A stretch of 42,810 nt of DNA, from the NCBI GenBank assembly GCA_019456165.1, contig VRUJ01000038.1, positions 1-42,810 of the forward strand. Reading direction: 5' to 3'. Position numbers and translations under genes: made by a program. The notes beneath the pieces were generated by a model. The model was not told the origin of the DNA. It worked only from the letters and a program-made list of their open reading frames with translations, and made no database searches. Below are positions 14,936 through 22,984 of the stretch, in pieces. How positions within the stretch are numbered: the first letter of the stretch is position 1; every line of letters begins with the position of its first letter. The stretch comes from Chloroflexota bacterium (GTDB lineage Bacteria; Chloroflexota; Anaerolineae; Anaerolineales; UBA11579).

Positions 14936-16198
14936 ATGATTGAGAGCGTAGGATCCAAACTCCGCAAAGCCCGTATTGCACGCTCACTCTCGCTTGAAGA
15001 GGTTGCCCGGGCAACGCATATACGCGAACGCTACATAGAAGCGCTTGAGGAGGGTAATTATGGGGAGATGGCATCGCATGTACAAGTTCGGGGCTTTTTG
15101 CGTTCTTATGCCGATTTCTTGGGTTTGGACTCCAAGGAACTTTTGGCCGCGCTCAGACAAGGTCAAACTGTAAGTGAACCCGAAAAAATTCAATCCGCTC
15201 AAACCACGCAAGAACCATCTCCAGAAAACCCATACAGCATCTTCCATGAAATAGGACAAGCTTTACAGCACAGCCGGGATTTATTAAGCCTAACCCATGA
15301 TGAGGTTGAACAGCACACTCACATTCCTCGCCATTATATTATGCTGCTTGAAAGTGGGGATTTCGAAAGTTTTCCTTCTCCTACCCAAGCCCGCGGCATG
15401 CTCAACAATTACACCAACTTCCTTAATATGGACACCGAAGGAGTTCTTCTCCGTTATGCAGAAGGACTGCAGTCTGGGCTAGCTGCGCGTCAATCAGCCC
15501 AACCCCAAATCCAAACCCGGTCCCAGGAAAAATCCAATCTACGACTTCCCCTTTGGATAAAAAAACTGATTTCCGCCGATTTAATTTTCGCAGTCGTCCT
15601 AGTTATTGTCATGGTTTCTTTTATTTTCTGGAGTATAAATCGCATTGCAAGCACTCAGGCTAATCAAGAGGCGCAACCCACTGCCCCATCCTTGGCTGAG
15701 GTTCTCCTGCCAACATCTACCCCAGTTCCGATCCCAACACTGATACCGACACTCCAAGAATCACCCCAAGATGTAGAAAGTCAAAATGGAGCAGTGCAGG
15801 AAACTGAAACCCCTATTGAGATCACCCTTCCACCTGCGAACCTGGAAGCGATACAGCTCGTGGTTGTCATTCGCCAACGAACATGGCTGCGCGTAACTAT
15901 TGATGGTGAAATTGAATTAGAAGCGCGCCTGGCACCGGGCGAAACTTATACTTTTTTCGGTGATGAACAAATCGAACTATATACCAGCAATGCCGCAGCC
16001 ATTCAGGTCTTCTTTGGGGAGCAAGATCTTGGACCTATGGGTATATTTGGTGAAATAGTGAATTTGATTTACACAACTCAGGGGATAATTACTCCCACTC
16101 CAACCGCCACCCCCACGATTGATATAACCCCATCGGTTGAGTTATCGGCAACACCCTCGCCTACTCAAGCGCCAGATGAAGGTCCGGTAAACCCTTAA
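14936..16198 (+). CDS. RodZ-like membrane protein with two HTH domains
   Basis: This 420-residue protein has an N-terminal Xre/HTH_25-type domain (residues 1-72; LRKARIARSLSLEEVARATH) and then a second, diverged copy (about 102-177; HSRDLLSLTHDEVEQHTHI). One membrane helix (213-236) follows, then a Pro/Thr-rich outside linker and a C-terminal beta domain of the RodZ DUF4115 type (about 302-382; TWLRVTIDGE, LAPGETYTF). RodZ links MreB to the cell wall elongation machinery through its HTH domain. The tandem HTH is unusual. No Shine-Dalgarno sits at the normal distance, and the start lies 12 bases after the rplI terminator, so expression is by read-through or from a very short leader. Confidence 0.85.
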   Translation: MIESVGSKLRKARIARSLSLEEVARATHIRERYIEALEEGNYGEMASHVQVRGFLRSYADFLGLDSKELLAALRQGQTVSEPEKIQSAQTTQEPSPENPYSIFHEIGQALQHSRDLLSLTHDEVEQHTHIPRHYIMLLESGDFESFPSPTQARGMLNNYTNFLNMDTEGVLLRYAEGLQSGLAARQSAQPQIQTRSQEKSNLRLPLWIKKLISADLIFAVVLVIVMVSFIFWSINRIASTQANQEAQPTAPSLAEVLLPTSTPVPIPTLIPTLQESPQDVESQNGAVQETETPIEITLPPANLEAIQLVVVIRQRTWLRVTIDGEIELEARLAPGETYTFFGDEQIELYTSNAAAIQVFFGEQDLGPMGIFGEIVNLIYTTQGIITPTPTATPTIDITPSVELSATPSPTQAPDEGPVNP

Positions 16199-16236
16199 TA
16201 TAGGTCGGTTGCGCTAAAGAAGAACTTCTACAAGTA

Positions 16237-16245
16237 TGGTATAAA
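16237..16245 (+). promoter_or_regulatory. Extended -10 element upstream of rimO
   Basis: TGG followed by TATAAA is an extended -10 element 38 bases before the rimO start. The -35 position shows no match. Transcription would begin near 16252, leaving a leader of about 32 bases that contains AGGAAAAG. Confidence 0.4.
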
Positions 16246-16283
16246 GACTGTTCTCAATTCCCAGTAATAGGAAAAGACCTGAA

Positions 16284-17666
16284 GTGAACAAGATTGACAA
16301 ACAATTATTTCATATCATATCCTTAGGATGCGCAAAGAATTCTGTTGATTCCGAATCGATGGCTCAAAGAATGGCAGGCTCCGGCTATCGAATTACACAA
16401 GATGCATCCCAAGCAGCAATTTTGATCGTCAACACATGTGGTTTTATCGGTCCTGCAAAAGAAGAATCGTACCGTGTGCTTGGTGAACTTGCCCAGGATA
16501 AAACCAAGCACCAGATGTTGATCGCAGCTGGATGTCTGACGCAGCGCTATGGTAAAGAGGTGGTAGAACGTGTCCCCGGAATTGATGGCATCTTAGGCAC
16601 TCGCCGTTGGATGGACATTGTAGATGTGGTCACTCAATTGCGCGGCCAAACTCAACCTGAACCCCTTTACCATTTACCTCAAACCCCAACCGTGGGAACC
16701 GACGAGGGAGATACACTTCGAATCGCCAGCCACGGACCCAGCGGATATATAAAAATCGCGGACGGCTGCCGTCGCCCGTGTGCATTCTGTGCCATACCAC
16801 TCATCAAAGGGACCGCGGTCAGCCGTCCGGTTGAAGCAATCCTCAAAGACGCACGAGCCTTGCGAGAAAGCGGAGCACAAGAGATAATCCTGATTGCCCA
16901 AGATACAACCGACTACGGCCACGACCTGGGAATAAAAGATGGCTTGGCACACTTGCTTGGAGAGATAGTCAGCAGTGTTCCTGAGGTTGCTTGGATCCGT
17001 ATTTTGTACGCTTATCCTGGATATGTTACCGACCAGCTCATTGAAGTTATGGCAACCCACGAGCAACTGATCCCTTACCTTGATATGCCGTTACAGCATG
17101 CCCATCCAAAGGTATTGCGCCGCATGCGTCGTCCCGCAAATATGGGCTGGGTGCGAAATACCTTGAAGAAAATGCGCGCCGCCATGCCAGATTTGGCTCT
17201 GCGCACAACATTCATCGTTGGCTATCCCGGAGAGACTGACCAAGAATTTCAGGCATTGTTAGATTTTGTTGAAGAAGTACGCTTCGACCGAGTGGGCACT
17301 TTCACCTATTCTTTCGAGCCGGGTACAACCAGCGAAGCACTCGGCGATCCAGTACCTGAAGAAGTAAAACTAGAGCGGCAGGCAAACTTGATGAACCTGC
17401 AGCAACGCATATCTTTCGAGAACAATCAAGCTCTGGTAGGCAAGACGTTGGACGTGCTCGTGGAAGGTTTGGGTGAGGTCGAAGGATCGCAAGAGCCAAT
17501 TGCCCTTGGCCGCAGCTATCGAGACGCTCCAGAAATTGACGGAATGGTACTGGTTGATGGTGAAGCAATCAGCGGTGAGATCGTACCGATACGCATCACA
17601 GGAGCCATGACTTACGATCTGACGGGTGTGGTGGAATCTGGCCAGCCAATCATTCTAAGAGAATAG
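16284..17666 (+). CDS. rimO: RimO, ribosomal protein S12 methylthiotransferase
   Basis: This 460-residue radical-SAM enzyme adds a methylthio group to the conserved aspartate of ribosomal protein S12. It has the three-domain methylthiotransferase layout. The N-terminal UPF0004 domain holds the cysteines of the second Fe-S cluster (Cys16, Cys52, Cys84; ISLGCAKNSVDSE is the RimO-type start). The radical-SAM motif CRRPCAFC (Cys162, 166, 169) follows, and a C-terminal TRAM-like domain begins near 395. The SLGCAKN start separates RimO from MiaB. The start codon is GTG, with AGGAAAAG upstream. Close placement behind the RodZ-like gene makes co-transcription possible, although an extended -10 element lies between them. 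Confidence 0.94.
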   Translation: MNKIDKQLFHIISLGCAKNSVDSESMAQRMAGSGYRITQDASQAAILIVNTCGFIGPAKEESYRVLGELAQDKTKHQMLIAAGCLTQRYGKEVVERVPGIDGILGTRRWMDIVDVVTQLRGQTQPEPLYHLPQTPTVGTDEGDTLRIASHGPSGYIKIADGCRRPCAFCAIPLIKGTAVSRPVEAILKDARALRESGAQEIILIAQDTTDYGHDLGIKDGLAHLLGEIVSSVPEVAWIRILYAYPGYVTDQLIEVMATHEQLIPYLDMPLQHAHPKVLRRMRRPANMGWVRNTLKKMRAAMPDLALRTTFIVGYPGETDQEFQALLDFVEEVRFDRVGTFTYSFEPGTTSEALGDPVPEEVKLERQANLMNLQQRISFENNQALVGKTLDVLVEGLGEVEGSQEPIALGRSYRDAPEIDGMVLVDGEAISGEIVPIRITGAMTYDLTGVVESGQPIILRE

Positions 17667-17674
17667 AAAGAATG

Positions 17675-17699
17675 TAGGGGCGGGTCTGAGAACCGCCTA
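17675..17699. repeat. GC-rich imperfect palindrome after rimO
   Basis: TAGG and CGG pair with CCGCCTA around a loop, with two unpaired G in the 5' arm. No T tract follows. The wording (GTAGGGGCGGGT) resembles dispersed palindromic repeats that I recall from Chloroflexota and cyanobacterial genomes; this could not be checked within the window because no second copy is present. Confidence 0.35.
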
Positions 17700-17760
17700 G
17701 GCCACAGATATGTTATTGCCTAATTAACTGCCATTATTTGAAACGCGAAAAATTTTACTT

Positions 17761-18753
17761 ATGTTAGATACAACCACCCCCGAAATAAAATTTGTCATTC
17801 ACTCCGTAAGACAAGCCTCGCTGCTGGTGAAACAGGTACAGGCCGAAATGGTTTCTCCGGCGCATACCAAAGATGACCGCTCTCCAGTAACCATCGCGGA
17901 TTTCGCGGCCCAAGCCTTGGTGGGGCAGTTAATTATGCAAGCTTTTCCGAACGATCCCTTGGTTGGTGAGGAGGATTCCGCCACCCTGCGGACTATGCAA
18001 GATGGCGCCTCGTTAGAACGAGTCACCTCTTTTGTTTCTAAATATACGGATCAAGCCACTCCGGATTCAGTCTGTGAATGGATTGATCACGGCAGCGCCA
18101 ATCCGGCCGCACGCTATTGGACATTGGATCCTATTGATGGCACCAAAGGTTTCTTGCGCGGTGGTCAATTCGCAGTTGCACTGGCGCTCGTAGAAGATGG
18201 CGAAGTGCAAATCGGAGTACTAGGCTGCCCAAATTTGAAAAACAGCTATGCGCAAGAAATTGGAGGGACTGGCTCTCTGGTAATTGCCGCGCACGGCGAG
18301 GGAACCTGGGTAACATCCCTAACAAGAACCCAGGATTTCAAACCCTTGCAAGTTTCCGATATCGTTGACCCCGCCCAGGCGCGTTTATTGCGCTCCTTTG
18401 AATCCGCGCATACTAATGAAACCCAAATGCAGGCTCTAGTCAATCATCTGGGTATGAAACCCGCTCCGGTGTTGATGGACAGTCAGGCCAAATACGCCAT
18501 CCTTGCCGCAGGGCACGGCGACTTGCTCTACCGCTTGCTCTCCCCCCATCAACCTGATTATCGTGAAAAGATCTGGGATCAGGCCGCAGGTTCTTTGGTA
18601 GTTGAGGAAGCTGGCGGGAAGGTCAGCGACCTGGATGGCAAACCGCTTGATTTTACCACCGGACGCACTCTAGCCCAAAACCGCGGCGTTTTAGCCTCAA
18701 ACCTGCGCTTACACGACGCCGCGCTGGCAGCTATAAAAAAGATAAATGCCTGA
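17761..18753 (+). CDS. 3'(2'),5'-bisphosphate nucleotidase (HAL2/CysQ-like)
   Basis: This 330-residue member of the inositol monophosphatase superfamily is closest in layout to HAL2/SAL1 enzymes. They hydrolyse 3'-phosphoadenosine 5'-phosphate to AMP using magnesium ions. Metal-binding motifs are intact: VGEEDS (Glu70, Glu71), LDPIDGTKGF (Asp123, Asp126) and the C-terminal KIWDQAAGSLVVEEAGG. The HAL2-type KGFLRGGQFAVALALVEDG segment argues against a plain inositol monophosphatase. No sulfate-assimilation gene is nearby. No clear Shine-Dalgarno precedes the ATG at 17761. The next gene overlaps its end by 8 bases and is probably translated by coupling. Confidence 0.88.
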   Translation: MLDTTTPEIKFVIHSVRQASLLVKQVQAEMVSPAHTKDDRSPVTIADFAAQALVGQLIMQAFPNDPLVGEEDSATLRTMQDGASLERVTSFVSKYTDQATPDSVCEWIDHGSANPAARYWTLDPIDGTKGFLRGGQFAVALALVEDGEVQIGVLGCPNLKNSYAQEIGGTGSLVIAAHGEGTWVTSLTRTQDFKPLQVSDIVDPAQARLLRSFESAHTNETQMQALVNHLGMKPAPVLMDSQAKYAILAAGHGDLLYRLLSPHQPDYREKIWDQAAGSLVVEEAGGKVSDLDGKPLDFTTGRTLAQNRGVLASNLRLHDAALAAIKKINA

Positions 18754-20296
18754 CGATTTAATCCAATCAAGCTCCTTTTCCCGCGCAGATAAGCTAGGGC
18801 TGCTAATCAGCCTCCTCGGTCTTTTTTTTGCATACCAGGTAACAATGCGCGTGTTTGAAGCCATGCCGCATATAGAAGATGAGATGGCCTTCGTATGGGA
18901 GGCTCAGGTGATAGCCGAGGGAAATTTGACCATAGACTCGCCTCCACATCCTAAAAGTTTCCTGGTTCCATTCACCATCGACCAGGATGGGCAGCGTTTT
19001 GGTAAATATCCCATCGGATGGCCGGCGCTGCTCTCGTTTGGTATCCGTTTAGGGCTGCGCGAGTGGGTAAACCCAATATTGGCCGGATTAGCAGTCTGGT
19101 TAACTTACCGTCTGGGCAAACGCCTGCTGGGGGAAACGGTCGGCTTGCTGGCTGCTGGGTTGACAGTGGTCTCTCCCTTCTTTTTGATGAACTCTGGTTC
19201 GCTGCTCTCACACCCATTTGGGTTGGTCTTAAGCGCTGCTTTTGCCTTGGCCTGGTTGGATAATTTCGGTGATTCAACAAATCCCCCTCGCTGGCTTCCA
19301 ACCATAACAGCTGGATTGCTGTTGGGGCTGTTTGCCCTGACACGGCCTTACACCGCTTTGGGTGTCGCACTGCCTTTCGGTTTTCACGGTTTATATCTCT
19401 TAGCGCGGGGAGATAAACGCACCCGTCAGCACATCCTCGCGCTTGGAGGTATAGCCGTCTTGTTAGGCGCCTTCCATTTTGTGTGGCAGGCTGCCCTCAC
19501 CGGTGATCCGTTTATTAACCCTTACACACTTTATTGGTCCTACGACAGGGTCGGATTTGGTGAAGGTTACGGGAGGCATGGGCATAGTTTAGTATTGGCG
19601 GGCTCAAATTTGTATAAGACTATGCGGGCCGGGGCTGGAGACTTATTCGGTTGGGGATATTTTTCCTGGCTCTTCCTTCCGTTCGGGTTTTGGGCAATCC
19701 GGCGCAACAAACAAGCCTGGTTGAATGCCAGTGTTTTCTTCTCCACGGCGCTTATTCATCTGGCCTATTGGATCGGTATCAGCCTATTCGGGCCGCGTTA
19801 CTATTACGAGGGCTTATACAGCCTCACAATCCTGACTGCTGCGGGTATTGCCTGGCTGGCTGGCTGGCCCATCATTATAGGGGAGAAATGGCCGCGCCGA
19901 GAGGGCAAGAAAAAATTGCGTCCACTGATGGCGACGGCAGTAGTAGCGCTATTGTCTTTAGGTAGTTTGATCTTCTATATCCCCATGCGCCTGAATAATA
20001 TGCACGGCCTATATTCTATCGAACGCTCCGAACTATACCATTTCCTAACTCCTAAAGCCCAAGAAATTACACCCGCCCTAATTATCGTGCATCACGAACA
20101 TTGGGAAGATTACGGCGGCTTGCTCGAACTTCAGGACGCCTACCTGGAGACCCCGTTCATTTTTGTGATCTCCCGCGGCACAGCAGCTAATCAAGAAGTG
20201 GCAGATACGATCAGCGCAACAGGACGAGCCGTCTATCATTATTACCCCGACGAGCCTAATAAATTTTATACAAACCCCCGTCCTATAGATTATTAG
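18746..20296 (+). CDS. GT-C-type membrane glycosyltransferase (family 39-like)
   Basis: This 516-residue polytopic protein has about ten to eleven membrane helices. The first extracytoplasmic loop contains the acidic motif MPHIEDEMAF, at the position of the catalytic acidic residues of GT-C mannosyltransferases, followed by FGKYPIGWP. The helices AVWLTYRLGKRLLGETVGLL and the tail loop match the dolichyl-phosphate-mannose transferase-like (PMT_2) superfamily common in Chloroflexota. It probably transfers a sugar from a polyprenyl-phosphate donor outside the membrane; acceptor unknown. Its ATG overlaps the nucleotidase stop, indicating coupling. Its stop overlaps the stop of the convergent C39-like gene (20293-20296), leaving no room for a terminator between them. 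Confidence 0.75.
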   Translation: MPDDLIQSSSFSRADKLGLLISLLGLFFAYQVTMRVFEAMPHIEDEMAFVWEAQVIAEGNLTIDSPPHPKSFLVPFTIDQDGQRFGKYPIGWPALLSFGIRLGLREWVNPILAGLAVWLTYRLGKRLLGETVGLLAAGLTVVSPFFLMNSGSLLSHPFGLVLSAAFALAWLDNFGDSTNPPRWLPTITAGLLLGLFALTRPYTALGVALPFGFHGLYLLARGDKRTRQHILALGGIAVLLGAFHFVWQAALTGDPFINPYTLYWSYDRVGFGEGYGRHGHSLVLAGSNLYKTMRAGAGDLFGWGYFSWLFLPFGFWAIRRNKQAWLNASVFFSTALIHLAYWIGISLFGPRYYYEGLYSLTILTAAGIAWLAGWPIIIGEKWPRREGKKKLRPLMATAVVALLSLGSLIFYIPMRLNNMHGLYSIERSELYHFLTPKAQEITPALIIVHHEHWEDYGGLLELQDAYLETPFIFVISRGTAANQEVADTISATGRAVYHYYPDEPNKFYTNPRPIDY

Positions 20297-21318
20297 ACCC
20301 GATTATTGGGAGGTTGCGAATCCTCATCATACTTCCATTCGTGCAGCCTGTAGATGCGGTCGATGTGCGGTGTGGAGCCCCCTTCGGGAATTTCTTCTGG
20401 CGGGATAACCACAGGCACTTCAATCGGCTCAGGTATCAGTAGAATATCTTCATCGTGGATGGTATCCGTTGGCGCCAGACCGTTAAATATCTGGATGACG
20501 GGATATTTCATAGGATCACCGTAATAGCGCAGTGCCAGCAAGCCGAGATTGTCGCTGTCTTCAACCTCGTGGCTGGCAAAAATTTCGCCCCAAGATCCCA
20601 TAGCCGCGATGTAAGCGTTGGCTACTGCCGGGCTGGTGATATCCGGTTCGGGGATTCCATTCATGTATGCCCAGGCCATAATGCGGCGGCTCATCTCTGG
20701 ATCTAGCTGGAAACTGCTTCCTTCCGGATCAGGCGAAGGGAAACCATCTATCCCCTCGTATGTTTCGGTGGGCAGGGTTAGCCGGCAGTATATACCGGAG
20801 AAGTCGCGTTGACCATCCAGGTTGTTGCTGCCCCACGCGGCGTTGAATTCCTGGTAGTTCCAGGCTCTGCGGTACCCTTCCAGGCGGCGCGAGCCGTACC
20901 ATAAGGGGTCGTTGACGTAAATGTTAACCTCGTCATAAGCTACAACTACGACAAAATGCGGGCCGGTAAAGCTGCTCTGTGTAGATACGCCCGGGTCTAT
21001 CTGCGACCAACCCCCGTAGTGCACCAGGCAGATCATCGTTTGGCCTTCATCCACCGCTTGTTTGAAGCGCGCAATGTTCCAACTGTAATAATAACCGAAG
21101 GGCACTTCGTAGGTATCCCCAGCGCGCATCAACTGGCTGAGGCTGATGTAACCATTGGCCGCGGTCCCGGTACGGCGGTAGACCGCGTTGGTGGTCACAT
21201 TCTTTCCAAAAGCGTTTAGGATCATCGCCAGGCTCGCTGGGCCGCAGTCGTTGCGCAACTCGTTTGCGTCAGGGTCCAGTTGGGATTTATACGGGATAGT
21301 GGGGAAGATCAGGCCCAT
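20293..21318 (-). CDS. C39-like papain-fold peptidase with C-terminal LysM-like domain
   Basis: The protein of about 341 residues has a Peptidase_C39_2-type domain. Catalytic candidates are Cys25 in RNDCGPASLAMIL, His121 in GPHFVVVVAYD and Asp137 in YVNDPLW. A Pro/Glu-containing middle region leads to a LysM-like segment near the C-terminus (SHEVEDSDNLGLLALRYYGD, then DTIHDEDILLIPE). The ATG at 21318 is chosen because GGAG lies 6 bases upstream and because a perfect promoter (21353-21381) covers the alternative upstream TTG. From this start no signal peptide is visible, which is odd for a LysM protein. It may act inside the cell, leave by another route, or be a prophage-like cell wall enzyme. 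Confidence 0.8.
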   Translation of the reverse strand: MGLIFPTIPYKSQLDPDANELRNDCGPASLAMILNAFGKNVTTNAVYRRTGTAANGYISLSQLMRAGDTYEVPFGYYYSWNIARFKQAVDEGQTMICLVHYGGWSQIDPGVSTQSSFTGPHFVVVVAYDEVNIYVNDPLWYGSRRLEGYRRAWNYQEFNAAWGSNNLDGQRDFSGIYCRLTLPTETYEGIDGFPSPDPEGSSFQLDPEMSRRIMAWAYMNGIPEPDITSPAVANAYIAAMGSWGEIFASHEVEDSDNLGLLALRYYGDPMKYPVIQIFNGLAPTDTIHDEDILLIPEPIEVPVVIPPEEIPEGGSTPHIDRIYRLHEWKYDEDSQPPNNRV

Positions 21319-21352
21319 TTTTACTCCAATGTGGTAACGAAAAGGTAATGCG

Positions 21353-21381
21353 AATATACTTTGAGAGAGTAAGTTTGTCAA
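21353..21381 (-). promoter_or_regulatory. Consensus sigma70-type promoter of the C39-like gene
   Basis: On the minus strand a perfect TTGACA (21376-21381), a 17-bp spacer and TATATT (21353-21358) are present. Transcription would begin near 21346, giving a 28-base leader with a Shine-Dalgarno and fixing the start codon at 21318. Confidence 0.85.
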
Positions 21382-21561
21382 CTTAGGGAGGAGAGGATTG
21401 GATTTGATATGATCTAATGAGTTTTTGACGAGTTGATTTTATTTTATGCCCAGCTTGCGACCAAATTTATCAATTGGATTTCAATAAATTGATATTAATA
21501 ATTGTCAAGGGAAAAAAACTTAAACCAAAGCCTTCAACACGCATTTCTAAGTTGATTGCAT

Positions 21562-21567
21562 TATAAT
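21562..21567 (+). promoter_or_regulatory. -10 box close to the F420-type gene start
   Basis: A perfect TATAAT lies 15 bases before the ATG at 21583, which predicts a leader of under 10 bases. It also rules out the in-frame TTG at 21556 as the start. No good -35 hexamer is seen. Confidence 0.45.
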
Positions 21568-21582
21568 TGGGGCTTACAAAAA

Positions 21583-22101
21583 ATGCTGATGATCCCCCTA
21601 CCCCAAAAACTTCGCTGGTACCAACACCTGGTGCGTCGCATCGCAGCCACTCGCGGCAGCGCCTGGCTGTTTTCTTTAGTCGCCCACCGCCTGGATACCC
21701 CCATCCTGCGGTTAACTAGCGGAAGAAATTCCGCCACTACATTCTTCTCTGGGTTGCCAGTATTTAACCTCACTACGATAGGTGCCAGGAGTGGGAAAAA
21801 GCGCAGCCTGCCGCTCACCGGCCTGCAAGATGGTGATAAAGTGGTGTTAATCGCCTCTAATATGGGAGGTTCACGTCATCCAAACTGGTATCACAATTTG
21901 CGCGCCAACCATGAGGCGACCATCACAAATACAGGCGAATCTAATATTTTCACTGCACACCAGGCGGAAGGCGAAGAGCGCGAGAGATATTGGCTTGCGG
22001 CGGTTGAATTCTTCGCCGGATATGCGGATTATGCGCACATGACTGGTGGGCGGGAAATTCCCATCATGGTATTAACCCCAATAGACAGCTCTGCGGCGTA
22101 A
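21583..22101 (+). CDS. F420-type (Ddn-family) nitroreductase/quinone reductase
   Basis: The protein of about 172 residues belongs to the deazaflavin-dependent nitroreductase family, a split-barrel flavin-binding fold that typically uses reduced F420. Family motifs are FNLTTIGARSGKKRSLPL, DGDKVVLIASNMGG and HPNWYHNLRANHEATI. Substrates may be quinones or nitro compounds; family members also act in redox protection. The ATG at 21583 or the ATG six bases later both fit; neither has a Shine-Dalgarno, and the -10 box at 21562 predicts a very short leader. It is divergent from the C39-like gene and stands alone. F420 use implies that the host makes the cofactor, which cannot be checked here. Confidence 0.85.
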   Translation: MLMIPLPQKLRWYQHLVRRIAATRGSAWLFSLVAHRLDTPILRLTSGRNSATTFFSGLPVFNLTTIGARSGKKRSLPLTGLQDGDKVVLIASNMGGSRHPNWYHNLRANHEATITNTGESNIFTAHQAEGEERERYWLAAVEFFAGYADYAHMTGGREIPIMVLTPIDSSAA

Positions 22102-22116
22102 ATCTACTAATGCACC

Positions 22117-22150
22117 AAACCTGAAGGATTTTCATAACCCGTCAGGTTTT
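22117..22150 (+). terminator. Intrinsic terminator after the F420-type gene
   Basis: An 8-bp stem (AAACCTGA with TCAGGTTT) around a 17-base loop ends in TTTT. It lies 16 bases after the stop. On the other strand it lacks a T tract, so it does not obviously serve the methyltransferase operon. Confidence 0.6.
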
Positions 22151-22213
22151 AACATCAACGTAATTGCTAATGTTTTAAATTTAATCGAATGAATGTAAAA
22201 TAGATGAATCTGT

Positions 22214-22933
22214 TTATACTGCTTGCAAGCGAACCATGCGGGTAGGTTGGCGCACCACAACTTTAGCGCCCGAACCCGCCCGCTCCAAAAGAGCTTTCAA
22301 ACTTTGGATGGTTTTCTCCGAGATAGGCGAGGTGAAATACTCTACAAGATCATCCACCGTATCCGCATGGGTGTAGGCATCGAAAGTGCGCTCGTCATCC
22401 AGCGCGAAAAGCCCTTGGTCAATTACCGAAGCCATTGCGGCGAAGGCTTGGCGATTATCGGTATAATTTTTACTGCTAGTGTGAGATTTGATAAGTCGTA
22501 CACCTTCATTACCGAGCACTCCCAACCAACGCCAGTACGGTATCTCCTGCACATCTATCATGACACCCCGCGGCTGCAACAAGCTATGTACTTTTTCCAG
22601 GGCATGAACCATGCCCTCAGGGTCAATTCATCAGAGTGACCATGCGAAAATTGCCACGTCGAATTTGGCCTTTTCCGGAGGCAGCTCGTAATCCTCGATG
22701 TCTGTCGCCAAGAACTTTACTTTGTGTTCTAAATTTTCAGGCAGTTCCTGCTTGGCAAGCTCAATTTCAGAGCTGTCCGGGTCAATCGCGATGACCTGAG
22801 CAGTTTTTTCTGCGTAACGGTAAGTCAGGCGACCATCCCCGCAACCAATCTCCAGCACGCGTTTGCCAGCAAAGTCCACCAGTTCAAGTAGGGCTATGGT
22901 TTCATTTCCTTGGGGATCTTCAATTAATGACAT
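22214..22933 (-). CDS. Class I SAM methyltransferase with two adjacent in-frame UGA codons (candidate selenoprotein)
   Basis: Reading through two UGA codons (22631-22633 and 22628-22630) gives one 239-residue class I methyltransferase. The first 100 residues hold motif I (VLEIGCGDGRLTYRY, residues 26-40), the acidic motif II (AIDPD) and motif IV ending FDVAIFAWSL. After the UGA pair (positions 101-102) the same frame continues IDPEGMVHALEKVHSLLQPR, as this fold requires, through to a normal stop. A SECIS-like hairpin begins 10 bases after the second UGA. Selenocysteine at both positions is my preferred reading; a gene killed by nonsense mutation is the alternative. From memory, unchecked, homologues carry Cys-Cys here. 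The ATG at 22933 follows a weak AAGAAAAG. It lies 51 bases behind the M23 peptidase gene in the rho cluster. Confidence 0.6.
22599..22617 (-). promoter_or_regulatory. SECIS-like stem-loop downstream of the tandem UGA
   Basis: On the minus strand AGGGCATG pairs perfectly with CATGCCCT, leaving a GTT loop. If the inner G-C pair opens, the loop reads GGUUC, close to the GGUC loop of the E. coli fdhF SECIS. The loop begins 17 bases after the second UGA and 20 after the first; in fdhF it is 18. A guanine at the start of the loop and a spacing of about 16-37 bases are the usual bacterial SECIS criteria, and both are met. The stem also lies inside a coding region, as bacterial SECIS elements do. Confidence 0.6.
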
Positions 22934-22984
22934 CTTTTCTTGACCTATTCTCAAAGATGATTTAATGACTAGTTCGCGATCAGT

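Noticed and set aside
22223..22639. 138-codon plus-strand ORF opposite the methyltransferase
   Set aside because: It is antisense to a recognisable methyltransferase and has no family similarity or Shine-Dalgarno.
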